A DNA stretch of 64,000 bases from Anaerolineae bacterium (GCA_022824465.1 JAJDZV010000007.1:124001-188000), one strand, 5' to 3'; positions 24,847 through 33,804 are shown, counted from the stretch's first letter. The notes: a model not told the origin generated them from the sequence alone. Made by a program: numbers and translations.

Positions 24847-26487
24847 CTACATATCGTCCTTCAGCTTGGCGCCGTAGACGATGAGGAATAGATCAGCGCG
24901 CGACTTGTAGTCCAGACGGTTGCTGACAGCCTCGACGCGCGGTCCCGCGTAGAGCATCAGCCAGGGCGGGTCGTTGTAGAACTCTTCCAGCATGGCGATT
25001 TCCAGCTCACGCTCTGCTTCCGTATCCATCGACAAATCGGCAAGCCTATCCCAGCTTTCGCACCAAAAGTCGTTGTCCCAATTGGTGTAATTGGTCTCAG
25101 CCGCGCCGCAGCCAGCCAGGTGACCGGGGATATCCGCCATGTCGTACTGAGCGCTCCAGGTGCTGCCGCCGGTGCCGCCCATGTACAAGGGACCAAGATG
25201 GTGATAAATCAACTGTTCGCGGAAATCAGCCGATTCCAGGAAGACGATCTCGGTTTGCACGCCAACATCGGTCAGCATCTGCGCAATCGCCAAAGCAACA
25301 TCGGAGCCGCCCGCGCCGGTCGTGCGCCGCGCTTTCATCTCAAGCGAGAAGCGTACGCCGTCATCGCCGCGGGGATAACCAGCCGCGTCCAGCAATTCCT
25401 CCGCCTTCATCGGGTCGTAAGGATAGGGCTCGAGGGTCGGATGGTTATTGGGCGAGTTGACGAGACTGGTCGCGCGCGTGCAGGTGGTCAACAGCAGATT
25501 CTCGCAAATGGCGTCGACATCAACCGCGTATTGCAAAGCGACGCGCACGTCCGTTTCCATGATGGCTTGGGCGCCAACATCGTCGGGATTATCCACGCGG
25601 AATTGCGCCTCCGGATTCAACTGGAAACCCACGTAGATGCGCGTCGTGCCGGGATAGCTGCGCGCTTCCGCCACGCCGGAATTGGCAACGGCGTTGAATT
25701 GCGTCGGCGGGAAGTCCTTGAGAATATCAACGTTGCCGGTGATTACTTCCGCCACCGCCGTCGAGGGCTCGGGGATGAAGCGCCAAACGATCCGGTCGAA
25801 ATAGGTGTCGCGCAGTCCAAAGTCTTCGACGCGGTGCATACTGATATACTCGCCCGGCAGCCATTCGCCCATGGAGTAGGGTCCGCTGCCAACGACATTG
25901 CGCGCCGCTTCTTCCAGCGTCATGGCTTCGTAGGAATCCTTGCAGTGGATCAACACTTCGGAAATCAAGCCCAGGCGCATCGAGCGGTTCTGCGGCTTGT
26001 TGGTCACGATGGTGACATCCAGCTCGCCGTCGGCTCGCGCTTCGACGAAACCGATCGAAGCATTGACGAAGCCGGCCGAGTTGCCAGTGAAGCCGAGTTC
26101 GGGGTCGGCCATGCGGTTGAAGCTGTAAGCGGCGTCTTCCGCCGTCAGCGGCTCGCCATCGTGGCAGGTCAAACCTTCGTTCATGTGGAAGGTCCATTCC
26201 GTGCCGTCTTCGGAGATGGTGAAGCTGTGGGCGAGATAGGGGTCAATCGCCCCATCGGCTTGACCCAGCTCAAAGAGCGTGGCGAACATGTGCATCAGAA
26301 TGCGGAAGTTCAAACCGCCGGTCCCGCCAAATTCTGAAGGATCCAGGGCGCCCGGTTCAGCATTCTGCACCACCACCAGCGTGTCATCATCAGGAACGGG
26401 CACGGTCTGGGCATTGCTCACCACAGGCGCGAGCCCAAGAACAAGGATCAACAGCAGCGAGAGGATTAATGACATCTTCAGTTTCAT
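24847..26487 (-). CDS. SBP family 5 extracellular solute-binding protein
   Basis: A 546-residue periplasmic or surface binding protein for an oligopeptide-type ABC importer. Signal peptide MKLKMSLILSLLLILVLGLA ends near 27 (VSNAQ) without a lipobox cysteine. Mature features are FTISEDGTEWTFHMNEGLTC, LTAEDAAYSF, GSGPYSMGEWLPGEY and a C-terminal DPPWLMLYAG. TTAGGAG lies 5 bp before the ATG. It is the first gene of the four-gene operon. Members bind peptides but also nickel, glycosides and opines; the nearby catabolic genes suggest an amino-acid derivative rather than a peptide. Confidence 0.9.
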   Translation of the reverse strand: MKLKMSLILSLLLILVLGLAPVVSNAQTVPVPDDDTLVVVQNAEPGALDPSEFGGTGGLNFRILMHMFATLFELGQADGAIDPYLAHSFTISEDGTEWTFHMNEGLTCHDGEPLTAEDAAYSFNRMADPELGFTGNSAGFVNASIGFVEARADGELDVTIVTNKPQNRSMRLGLISEVLIHCKDSYEAMTLEEAARNVVGSGPYSMGEWLPGEYISMHRVEDFGLRDTYFDRIVWRFIPEPSTAVAEVITGNVDILKDFPPTQFNAVANSGVAEARSYPGTTRIYVGFQLNPEAQFRVDNPDDVGAQAIMETDVRVALQYAVDVDAICENLLLTTCTRATSLVNSPNNHPTLEPYPYDPMKAEELLDAAGYPRGDDGVRFSLEMKARRTTGAGGSDVALAIAQMLTDVGVQTEIVFLESADFREQLIYHHLGPLYMGGTGGSTWSAQYDMADIPGHLAGCGAAETNYTNWDNDFWCESWDRLADLSMDTEAERELEIAMLEEFYNDPPWLMLYAGPRVEAVSNRLDYKSRADLFLIVYGAKLKDDM

Positions 26488-26830
26488 TTTGTACTCCTAA
26501 CTGTGAACATCTTTGGCTTGCCGACAAATGTGTTTCTTATCAATCGCGACTCCTTTCCGGCTGCAAGAGCCGTTTCGCAGAATATACCGCATTCATACCG
26601 GCAATGCACTAATTCCGCCTCCGCCGATATAAGGCTTGATCGTATTGCAGAAGAAGCCTGACCATGCGGATACATCCTGCGTATCCTCTCTCAGCAATGA
26701 GACGATATCGCAACTCATGTACGAGTTCGAGCGAATCGACGCTTCCCTTCCCTCTTTACGGGGGCGGAGGCTGGGGGGTGGGGGCATAAAATCACGCATT
26801 TTCGCTAATATCATTCAAGCGTTATCAGCC
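26488..26830. other. Spacer with promoter region and a repeat
   Basis: A 343-bp spacer between the aminotransferase and the binding-protein gene. It must hold the promoter of the latter, but no -35/-10 pair is convincing. Near 26746-26787 a CCCTC...GGGGGCGGAGGCTGGGGGG stretch belongs to a second dispersed repeat type, also seen at 30452-30495. Confidence 0.4.
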
Positions 26831-28009
26831 TCACAGCCGATAACGCTCCAAAACGGGCAGCATCCTTTCGACGGCGGCGCGCAATGTCGATATCGGCTCC
26901 AGCATGGTGATGCGCACATAATCGCGCCATTTCTCGCCGAAAGCGGTGCCCGGGAAGATCAGTACCCGACCCTCTTTCAATAGCAGATAACTTAGCTCGG
27001 CGGCATGGATGCCGGTCGATGAGCTATCGGCCCAGACGAACAATCCGCCGCGCGGCTCGCCATAGACGAAACCCATGCGATCCAGACCCTCGAGCAAAAC
27101 CTGCCGCCGCGCCATGTAAGTATCGAGATACTCGCTGACGCAAGCTTGTGGTCCCCTCAATGCCTCCAAGCCCGCCCACTGCGAGACGGTAGCGACCGGA
27201 CCCGTGGTGACTGCTTTGATGCGCGCCATCACGTCTATGACATCGGCCGGCGCGGCTACGTAACCGCAGCGCCAACCCGTCATAGCGTAAGCTTTGGAGA
27301 AAGCATCCAAGGTGATCGTGCGCTCCGCCATGCCCGGCAACGAGCCGATGCTGAAATGCCGCCAGGGCGGGTAGACGACCTTGCCGTAGATCTCGTCAAC
27401 GATGACGATGAGATTGTGGCGGACGACGACCTCTGCAATGGCGCGCAAACGGTCTTCGGTGACGATGCCAGCCGTGGGATTGCTCGGCGTGACGATGAGC
27501 AGCGCCTTGCTCGCCGGCCCTATCGCCGCTTCCACCGATTCCGCCTCCAGGTTAAAGGCGTCATCGCGCTCGGTAGGTACCGAAACCATCACGCCGCCCG
27601 CGCGTTTGATCGCGTCATCGTAGGATGTGTAACGCGGATCTGGCACGAGGACTTCATCGCCGGGATCAATTAACGCTTGCACCGCCAGGAATAAACCTTC
27701 TTGCCCGCCGGTCGTGACCATCACATTGTCGGCCTCCAGCGGCAACCCGTTGACCGCGCGCATATGCTCGGCGATGGCTTCGCGCAGCGGCGGCATGCCC
27801 TTGACATCAGTCGCGCCCGTCAAGCCATCTCGCATCGCCCGGTTGGCCGCCTCGACGATATGCGGCGGCGTCGGCAGATCCGGATCGCCCCGCCCCAGTG
27901 TGATGATATCATCCATGTCGCGCGCCATCTCCATCAGAGCGTAGCGCAACTGCGTGCCGTCTGACGCGACGGCGCGAACCGCTTCCGGAATATTGGGATT
28001 CTCAATCAT
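26831..28009 (-). CDS. Class I/II PLP aminotransferase (AspC-like)
   Basis: A 392-residue fold-type I aminotransferase: ITLGRGDPDLPTP near 37, GGQEGLFLAVQALIDPGDEV, PSNPTAG at 175-181, VDEIYGKVVY near 204, PLP lysine K239 in LDAFSKAYAMTGWRCGY, and the substrate-binding arginine in YVRITML. The sequence is of the aspartate/aromatic/LL-DAP aminotransferase group, substrate not resolved. The start is the ATG at 28009, which overlaps the stop of the upstream pseudo-aminotransferase (ATGA); the 81-codon extension upstream only shadows that gene. Translational coupling suggests the two proteins are made together. Confidence 0.9.
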   Translation of the reverse strand: MIENPNIPEAVRAVASDGTQLRYALMEMARDMDDIITLGRGDPDLPTPPHIVEAANRAMRDGLTGATDVKGMPPLREAIAEHMRAVNGLPLEADNVMVTTGGQEGLFLAVQALIDPGDEVLVPDPRYTSYDDAIKRAGGVMVSVPTERDDAFNLEAESVEAAIGPASKALLIVTPSNPTAGIVTEDRLRAIAEVVVRHNLIVIVDEIYGKVVYPPWRHFSIGSLPGMAERTITLDAFSKAYAMTGWRCGYVAAPADVIDVMARIKAVTTGPVATVSQWAGLEALRGPQACVSEYLDTYMARRQVLLEGLDRMGFVYGEPRGGLFVWADSSSTGIHAAELSYLLLKEGRVLIFPGTAFGEKWRDYVRITMLEPISTLRAAVERMLPVLERYRL

Positions 28010-28725
28010 GCGTCGCCCGACCTCGCCAGCTCCAATCCCGCCCACTGTGACACGGCCGTCGTGCAAATGGTGATGGCTTGCTTGCCCGCCCGCAAGCGCA
28101 GCGCCGCCTCCGAGCCCGCCATCCAGCCCAGCCGCCAGCCCGCCAGCCTGTCCGACAGCGAATTGATCGTGACGACCCGCTTCGCCAACGCTTCGTTTTG
28201 CGCCGGATGGAAGTCGTCCAGCCTCGCAAAGCTGAGGTCCCAGACGATCCACCAGTCAGTCTCTTCCGCCCGTCGAAGCAGCTCGAGCGCGGTTTCGCGA
28301 TAGACCGCCGGCGTGATATACAGCAACCTGACATCGTCGTTTACCGAATCGACGACCCGCGCGCCAAGAAGCTGCAGCGCGCCTTCTATCCGGCTGCTGT
28401 CGCCCGGGCAGAGCACGGCGCCGCCCGGCTCCGCCAGCAAGGTCATCGTGACGTAACGCGCTTCGGTCGAGCCGCAGGTGATCGTCACCTCGCTCGGGTC
28501 AATCCTCACACCCCAGCGATCAAGCAGATGCGCGGCGACCCAGGCGCGAAACTCGGGGATGCCGGGCCGATCGGTGTAATGGGTTTCGCCACGGGCGAGC
28601 GCGTCTTCCGCGGCTGCGATGACATTCGCCGGGATGGGCGGGTTCTCGGGGGCGGGCGCGGCAAGGTCCGGCAGGCCGGCGACGCGTCGCGCAAGGTTAC
28701 GGGCGAGGGATTTCGGGGCGGTCAT
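28006..28725 (-). CDS. Truncated aminotransferase-like protein lacking PLP lysine
   Basis: A 239-residue relative of class I/II aminotransferases. The large-domain landmarks are present: HYTDRPGIPEFRAWVAAHL, TITCGSTEARYVTMTLL, a strand WIVWDLSFARL and the lysine-loop equivalent TINSLSDRLAGWRLGW. But the PLP lysine position (SFSKxxxxxGWR in active enzymes) carries D192, the NPTG motif is absent and the whole C-terminal small domain is missing. It cannot work as a normal aminotransferase. Its stop overlaps the start of the intact aminotransferase by 4 bp. It may act as a regulatory partner, or be a decaying duplicate. Confidence 0.7.
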   Translation of the reverse strand: MTAPKSLARNLARRVAGLPDLAAPAPENPPIPANVIAAAEDALARGETHYTDRPGIPEFRAWVAAHLLDRWGVRIDPSEVTITCGSTEARYVTMTLLAEPGGAVLCPGDSSRIEGALQLLGARVVDSVNDDVRLLYITPAVYRETALELLRRAEETDWWIVWDLSFARLDDFHPAQNEALAKRVVTINSLSDRLAGWRLGWMAGSEAALRLRAGKQAITICTTAVSQWAGLELARSGDA

Positions 28726-28806
28726 TGGGCTGGGTTTCTCCTTGATGGACGACTTACAGAGTCATCCCTACAGATTCATTGAGGGCAGCTCTATTGAGGG
28801 CAGCCC

Positions 28807-29862
28807 TCAAATGTCAAAGGCGATATCAAGCTCCTCCGCCAACTGCGCCAGGCGCTCATATACCAGCGCGTCGAGTTGAGCGCCGCGCTTGCGATAACCG
28901 GTCTCGCGCAGGTAGTCGATCTCGCCCGGCACGTATATCGCGTCGTGGCCGGGGCGCAGGGCGCTGCTCTTGACCTCGGCGATGAAGGCGTCCATCCGCG
29001 CTTTGAAAGTCTCGACCGGCAAGAACCAGGCGATATCGATGGCGATGAAGGTATGGGCGACATCCAGCTTGGCGCTGCCGCGGTCGGCGAAGGGCGCCAA
29101 ACCATAGCCGCCGCCCGTGATCACCCCGGTCAGGACATCGGTGAATAAGGACAAACCATAACCCTTGTACTGCCCGATGCCGAGCAGCGCGCCCGCCATG
29201 GCCGCGGTAGGCTCGTCGGTTTCATGCCCCTCCGGCGTCAGCGCCCAATCCAGCGGCATCTTCTTGCCCTCGCGCTCATGCCAGCGCATCATGCCTTTGC
29301 CAGCGGTCGTCAGCGCGATATCCAGCACGACCGGGAACTCGCCCCCGGTCGGCGCCGCCAAGCCCCAGGGGTTGGTGCCGACCCGCGGATCGCGGCCGCC
29401 CCAGGGCGCCATCTCCGCGCCGGCGTTGGTCATGGCGATGCCGATGCAGTCATCCGCGAGCGCCCGCCGCGCGTGAAAACCGGAGGAACCGAAATGCGTG
29501 CTGTTGCTGACGAAGGCGGCGCCGATGCCGCAAGCCTTGGCTTTAGATACCGCGATCGCCATCGCCTCCTGCCCGACTACCGAGCCCATGACCATATTGG
29601 CGTCGATCAGCGCGAGGGCGGGTGATTCCTTGATGATTTCGATTTCTGTGCCCGGTTTGTACAAACCCTTGGCGATTCGGTCGTAATAACCGGTCAGTCG
29701 GCCCACGCCCTGCCCCTGGCCCGGCAGGCAGCGCAATTCGCTGTGCATCAAGCCGCCGGCGCAATGCTCAGCTTCCGCCTGACTTAGCCCCATCGCGATG
29801 AAAGCCCGCTGGACAAACGCTTCCAGCGCCGCCACATCGACCCGCACCATTTCGATGCCCAT
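28807..29862 (-). CDS. Ldh2-type malate/L-lactate dehydrogenase-like oxidoreductase
   Basis: A 351-residue NAD(P)-dependent dehydrogenase of the Ldh2/MDH2/YlbC/YiaK family, which is unrelated to classical LDH. Marks are HSELRCLPGQGQG near 40-52, the VSNSTHFGSSGFHARRAL segment with the catalytic histidine, and NPWGLAAPTGGEFPVVLDIA. Members act on ureidoglycolate, sulfolactate, 2,3-diketogulonate or cyclic imino acids such as delta1-piperideine-2-carboxylate. With aminotransferases, a VOC protein and a transporter next door, an amino-acid-derived 2-oxo or imino acid is a reasonable guess. It follows the VOC gene after 3 bp. Confidence 0.88.
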   Translation of the reverse strand: MGIEMVRVDVAALEAFVQRAFIAMGLSQAEAEHCAGGLMHSELRCLPGQGQGVGRLTGYYDRIAKGLYKPGTEIEIIKESPALALIDANMVMGSVVGQEAMAIAVSKAKACGIGAAFVSNSTHFGSSGFHARRALADDCIGIAMTNAGAEMAPWGGRDPRVGTNPWGLAAPTGGEFPVVLDIALTTAGKGMMRWHEREGKKMPLDWALTPEGHETDEPTAAMAGALLGIGQYKGYGLSLFTDVLTGVITGGGYGLAPFADRGSAKLDVAHTFIAIDIAWFLPVETFKARMDAFIAEVKSSALRPGHDAIYVPGEIDYLRETGYRKRGAQLDALVYERLAQLAEELDIAFDI

Positions 29863-29865
29863 AAG

Positions 29866-30324
29866 TTAGATGCCCCGGATCGACTTGTATTGCTCGAGCT
29901 CGTCGGGCGTATACACCTGCATGATCTCGATTTCGATGCCGCCGGTTTCCTGCTCCAGGAAAGCGACATAGCCCTCCGGGTGCGGATGGCTGCCGCTGAC
30001 CTTGCAAGAACTGCATTCCCGCAGCGTCGAGCCCTGCGCCTGGGCTTCAGCGAGCGCATCATCAATATCCGGCACGGCGTAACAGATATGATGCAAGCCT
30101 TCGCCGCCGCGCTCGGCGATCCATTTGCTGAAGCGGCCCTCGCCATCAAGCGACTCGTTCAACTGGTACTCAATATCGCCGACGTCAAAAATCGCCACCT
30201 TGATCCGCGCCTTCTCCGCCACCACAACTTTGGCGTCCAAACCGACGCCGAGCAACTTCTGATAACGATTCAAGGTCTCGTCCACGCTGTCGACCGCAAA
30301 TGCCATGTGCTTGATATAGGTCAT
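29866..30324 (-). CDS. VOC-fold protein (methylmalonyl-CoA epimerase-like)
   Basis: A 152-residue vicinal-oxygen-chelate protein. Two beta-alpha-beta repeats are visible: ikHMAFAVDSVDETLNRYQK at the N-terminus and GLHHICYAVPDIDDALAEA near 75, with E in FLEQETGGIEIEIMQ near the end. The H...E pattern fits metal binding, and the layout is that of methylmalonyl-CoA epimerase or lactoylglutathione lyase-like enzymes. It is translated with the Ldh2-type dehydrogenase directly downstream. The exact substrate is unknown. Confidence 0.8.
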   Translation of the reverse strand: MTYIKHMAFAVDSVDETLNRYQKLLGVGLDAKVVVAEKARIKVAIFDVGDIEYQLNESLDGEGRFSKWIAERGGEGLHHICYAVPDIDDALAEAQAQGSTLRECSSCKVSGSHPHPEGYVAFLEQETGGIEIEIMQVYTPDELEQYKSIRGI

Positions 30325-30329
30325 TTTTC

Positions 30330-30495
30330 CCCGCCCTAAATCCCTCTCCCACAAGGAGGGAGGGACTTTGTCCCTGCAATTGATACTCACTGGAAATAAG
30401 TCAACTTCAACGCGCCCTTCTGTATTGTGCCCAAACTTGCGCCATCCTAGCTCCCCTCCCCTCTTGACGGGGAAGGGGTTGGGGGATGAGGGCGA
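30330..30495. repeat. Two GC-rich repeat units between operons
   Basis: Near 30337-30364 a CCCTCTCCCAC/GGAGGGAGGG hairpin, and near 30452-30495 a CTCCCCTCCCCTCTTGACGG/GGAAGGGGTTGGGGGATGAGG unit. The second type also occurs near 26746-26787. Both lie between the DUF4438 pair and the VOC gene on the minus strand and may end or separate the transcripts. Confidence 0.5.
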
Positions 30496-30497
30496 TG

Positions 30498-31370
30498 CTA
30501 TAGCAGCAACCCTTTCAAATTCACCCCCGGACTCACCATCGGCGCGATATCGCCGCTCTGCGAGGTCATGATCAATGAGATGCCCGGTCCATAACCCGCG
30601 CGCGGACTGTCGCCCTGGGCGATCACGCCGATGCCAACCGCATTCCGCAAATAACCATGGTTCCAGCTGCTGTCGTAATCGGTCAGCGCCACAACATCGC
30701 CCAAACGCAGTTGATCCAGGCCCGCTTCTTTGACGGCCTCCCGGTCCGCTGTCTGGATGTGGATGGAGCCGCCATCGCTGAACAAACCCGCGCCCGCGCC
30801 CAGCAGATGCGGCGGTACAGCCGCCACCACCGGCACCGACAGCTTGCCTTCGCTATTGGTCGTCGCCTCAAGCGCATCGACCAATTCGGGCGAGCAGCCC
30901 TTCAGCATCACATCGGGATGGTCGTCGAATTTCAAACCCGTGCCCTTCGCCTTGATGACAATCTTGTCGCCGATCGCCAATTGCTCGCGCGTGTCCGGCT
31001 CGAAGTGGATGATGACATGTTCGGAGAAACGACCGGTCTTGCCCGTGACGACCCCTCGCGCCCGCTTGGCATTGCCGGTCATGACGATCGCCGTATTGCC
31101 GACGCAGGACAGCACGTTCAAGCCGCGGTTGCCGCCGGCGTCTTCCATCTTGACGCTGACGCTGGGATGCACGCAATCTGCCAGCCAGCCATAGGCTGAA
31201 TCGCCAACCGAAACATTGTAAACGATGCTGCCATAAGCCGGCAGCAGGAAGGGACTGCCATCGGCCGCGAGCGAATAGGGCATGGCCGGCAGCGGCGGCA
31301 TCCGCGGCGGCGTGATGACGCCTTGGACCGAGACGCTGATGACTTGACTGGCGTTATTTTTTGCGCTCAT
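30498..31370 (-). CDS. DUF4438 family protein, second of a pair
   Basis: A 290-residue protein of the DUF4438 family, structurally known but without assigned function. Typical stretches are VYNVSVGDSAYGWLADCVHP, LSCVGNTAIVMTGNAKRARG, VMLKGCSPELVDAL and DQLRLGDVVALTDYDSSWN, then GDSPRAGYGPGISLIMTS. No signal peptide. It shares this order of motifs with the protein encoded just upstream, whose stop it overlaps by 4 bp, so two paralogues are made together and may form a heteromer. Location between an aldo-keto reductase and amino-acid-type catabolic genes suggests an enzyme in that pathway. Confidence 0.78.
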   Translation of the reverse strand: MSAKNNASQVISVSVQGVITPPRMPPLPAMPYSLAADGSPFLLPAYGSIVYNVSVGDSAYGWLADCVHPSVSVKMEDAGGNRGLNVLSCVGNTAIVMTGNAKRARGVVTGKTGRFSEHVIIHFEPDTREQLAIGDKIVIKAKGTGLKFDDHPDVMLKGCSPELVDALEATTNSEGKLSVPVVAAVPPHLLGAGAGLFSDGGSIHIQTADREAVKEAGLDQLRLGDVVALTDYDSSWNHGYLRNAVGIGVIAQGDSPRAGYGPGISLIMTSQSGDIAPMVSPGVNLKGLLL

Positions 31371-32233
31371 GATGCCTTCCGTATTTTCAGATAATTGTCA
31401 ATATTGGCGCCCGGGTCGATCGTCCACTCGATGCAGGGTTCGGCGCAGGTCATCAGCGTCAGGATGCCAGGACCATGCCCGGTCATTACCGAATCGCCAT
31501 GGATACACAAACCGATAGTCACCGCGCCCGGTTTGTAACCGCGGCCGTGACGATGATCGGCATGGTTTATCACGACCAAATCGCCGAGCCGCATTTGGTC
31601 AATGCCGAGCTCCGCCATCAATTCGCGATCGCCGGACATGAGATCCTGGTCGACGAAATCCGGGTTCAGCTCCGCGCCCGAACCCATGATGCGCACCGGC
31701 AGTTCCATCGTCACCGGCACGCGAATTCTGCGCTCGTCCACCGCTTCAATCGGAATGCTCTCGATCAGCTTGGGGCTGCATTTCTTCAGCATGATATGCG
31801 GATAGTCGCTGAATTGCAGACCTTGCCCGATGGCGCGGATCTGCACGGCGTCGCCGACCGCGATCTCATCTGCGACCTCCGGCGGGAAATCCACCAGCAG
31901 CCGCGCGTGCTCGCCTGTGACGATGCCTTCCGCGCCGGCCGCCAAACCGCTCATCAGCCTCGCCTGGTTGCCCATGCAGGTCAAATAGTGCATGGCATAG
32001 TCCGCGTCAAGGTCGGGATGGGCGATTGACGCGCCCGGCTCGAGATGATCCGCCGCCCAGCCAAAAGCGGCATCGCCCACGCGCGCGTTGTAGATGAAGC
32101 CCGACATGCCCGGCAATATCACCGACTCCCCCGACGCATGCGGAATATACCCGCGAACCGTCGGCTGACTGACATATCCGATCACCGCCATCTCAACCAA
32201 TTGCTCGGCATTCGTCCGTAATCCTTTGCCCAT
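31367..32233 (-). CDS. DUF4438 family protein, first of a pair
   Basis: A 288-residue paralogue of its downstream neighbour: FIYNARVGDAAFGWAADHLE, LTCMGNQARLMSGLAAGAEG, IMLKKCSPKLIESI, DQMRLGDLVVINHADHRHGR and GDSVMTGHGPGILTLMTC line up with the other copy. GGAGAAGG lies 2-3 bp before the ATG at 32233; the 39 upstream codons in frame show no homology. Conserved histidines and acids (HADHRHGRG) could bind a metal. It opens a two-gene unit with ATGA coupling. Confidence 0.78.
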   Translation of the reverse strand: MGKGLRTNAEQLVEMAVIGYVSQPTVRGYIPHASGESVILPGMSGFIYNARVGDAAFGWAADHLEPGASIAHPDLDADYAMHYLTCMGNQARLMSGLAAGAEGIVTGEHARLLVDFPPEVADEIAVGDAVQIRAIGQGLQFSDYPHIMLKKCSPKLIESIPIEAVDERRIRVPVTMELPVRIMGSGAELNPDFVDQDLMSGDRELMAELGIDQMRLGDLVVINHADHRHGRGYKPGAVTIGLCIHGDSVMTGHGPGILTLMTCAEPCIEWTIDPGANIDNYLKIRKAS

Positions 32234-32556
32234 AACCTTCTCCTGCGAAAACACTCGTTCCCTTGCCAGTATGCCGACGCGCCGCTGGCTTTGTCGACAA
32301 TATGCAATAGCGCGACTGTAACCAAATGCCCGGCGAAATGCAAATGCCAACCGCTCCGCGCCTTACACTCATCGTTTGTAGTCCAACACGCCGCATTGGC
32401 GCGCCTTCGTGGGAGCGACGGGCAGGTTCAGCCAGTGAGACAGCCGCTTGCTTGTCGTGAAGGATGCAAATCGCCGTTTCTTCCTGAGCGCCGGAAAAGC
32501 CTTTCGATGCCCACGACCGATGATGCATTCAGGGCGCGGCGACCGAGGCAGTCGAA
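32234..32556. other. Spacer, nothing recognised
   Basis: A 323-bp gap between the aldo-keto reductase and DUF4438 genes, both on the minus strand. A weak promoter candidate for the DUF4438 pair lies on the minus strand (TTGGTT, 17 bp, TATTGT). Open frames here have no family resemblance. Confidence 0.3.
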
Positions 32557-33540
32557 TTAGTCAGCCAAGATCGACTCGATGCGCGCCAGTTCGTCGTCGC
32601 TGAAAGCGAGGTTGTCCAGGGCGCCGACGGCGTCCACGATTTGCTCGGGTCTGCTGGCGCCGATGAGGGCTGAGGTCATCTGTGAGTGTCGCAGGGTCCA
32701 AGCGAGCGCGAGCTGCGCCATAGTTTGGCCGCGTTCGTCTGCGATGGCGTTGAGTTGTGTCACTTTCTCGATTTTTTGTTGCGTCAGACGGTCGCCCCAA
32801 TCGTGCTTGGCGGCGCGCGAGTCGGCGGGCAGGGCGCCGATGTACTTGTTCGTCAGGATGCCTTGATCAAGCGGCGAGAAGCCGATGCAGCCGATGCCTT
32901 CGGAGTCGAGGACATCAAGCAAGCCATCTTCAATCCAACGGTCGAACATGTTGTAGCGCGGCTGGTGAATCAGGCAGGGCGTGCCAAGTTCCTTGAGGAT
33001 CCTCGCCGCCTCGCGCGTTTGCTCAGGTCGATAGCTGGAGATGCCGGCGTAGAGGGCGCGTCCGCTGCGGACGATGTGGTCGAGGGCGCCCATCGTCTCT
33101 TCCAGCGGCGTATCGGGATCATAGCGATGGCTATAGAAGATGTCGAAGTATTCCAAACCGGTACGCTTCAGGCTTTGGTCGCAGCTGGCGATGAGGTACT
33201 TGCGGGAGCCCCATTCGCCATAGGGACCGGGCCACATGAGGTAGCCGGCTTTGCTAGAAATGATTAGCTCGTCGCGGTAAGGCGCGAGGTCCTGGCGGAA
33301 TATCTGTCCGAAGGTTTCTTCGGCTGAACCGGGCGGAGGACCGTAGTTGTTGGCGATGTCGATATGAGTGACGCCGAGATCAAAGGCGGTTCGCAGCATC
33401 CGCCGCGAGTTTTCGAGGGAATCGACGCCGCCGAAGTTCCACCAGATGCCGAGTGATATTGCCGGCAGCAGCAGACCACTGCGCCCGCTCCGCCGGTACT
33501 TCATTGTGTCATAGCGGACGTCCGCCGCCAAGTAGGTCAT
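32557..33540 (-). CDS. Aldo-keto reductase, YghZ/L-GAP reductase type
   Basis: A 327-residue AKR. The N-terminus (RYDTMKYRRSGRSGLLLPAI, then SLGIWWNFGGVD) and the loop NNYGPPPGSAEETFG match the YghZ/AKR14 group, which reduces L-glyceraldehyde 3-phosphate and methylglyoxal with NADPH. The catalytic tetrad D-Y-K-H is visible as D and Y in HIDIANNYGP, K in ISSKAGY and H in FYSHRYDPD. AAGGAGAAG precedes the ATG. It stands alone or heads the DUF4438 transcript, 323 bp away. A detoxifying or sugar-related role is likely. Confidence 0.9.
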   Translation of the reverse strand: MTYLAADVRYDTMKYRRSGRSGLLLPAISLGIWWNFGGVDSLENSRRMLRTAFDLGVTHIDIANNYGPPPGSAEETFGQIFRQDLAPYRDELIISSKAGYLMWPGPYGEWGSRKYLIASCDQSLKRTGLEYFDIFYSHRYDPDTPLEETMGALDHIVRSGRALYAGISSYRPEQTREAARILKELGTPCLIHQPRYNMFDRWIEDGLLDVLDSEGIGCIGFSPLDQGILTNKYIGALPADSRAAKHDWGDRLTQQKIEKVTQLNAIADERGQTMAQLALAWTLRHSQMTSALIGASRPEQIVDAVGALDNLAFSDDELARIESILAD

Positions 33541-33589
33541 GCGCTTCTCCTTGTATTCGCTCTCGCTGGATGGTGTGCGTCTTCGGGCG

Positions 33590-33630
33590 ACCTGACAGGG
33601 CGCGCATACGCAGCCCGCCGTTCGCCCCTA
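33590..33630. repeat. Dispersed palindromic repeat unit
   Basis: GGGCGACCTGACAGGGCG with the opposing CGTTCGCCCCTA arm, a member of the GTAGGGGCGA family, just upstream of the aldo-keto reductase gene. The following stretch to 33804 is unusually T-rich on the plus strand and shows no gene. Confidence 0.5.
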
Positions 33631-33804
33631 TTGCGTGACGCGCGGTTACTATAACGCATGGGCGGCGATTTTCGTATTGCTGGCGCGATTTCGCCAGTTG
33701 CAGGCGTTGGTTTTTTCCATGCAGTCTCCGTCCTTTTCCCGCCTGCAGGCATCTTTTTTCATTCGGCGTCCACCTTTTTCTTTAACGCCGGCGGCGGCGA
33801 GTTT

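Noticed and set aside
28010-28252. 81-codon N-terminal extension of the aminotransferase
   Set aside because: It is only a shadow of the overlapping upstream gene; the ATG at 28009 is coupled by ATGA and matches the family start.
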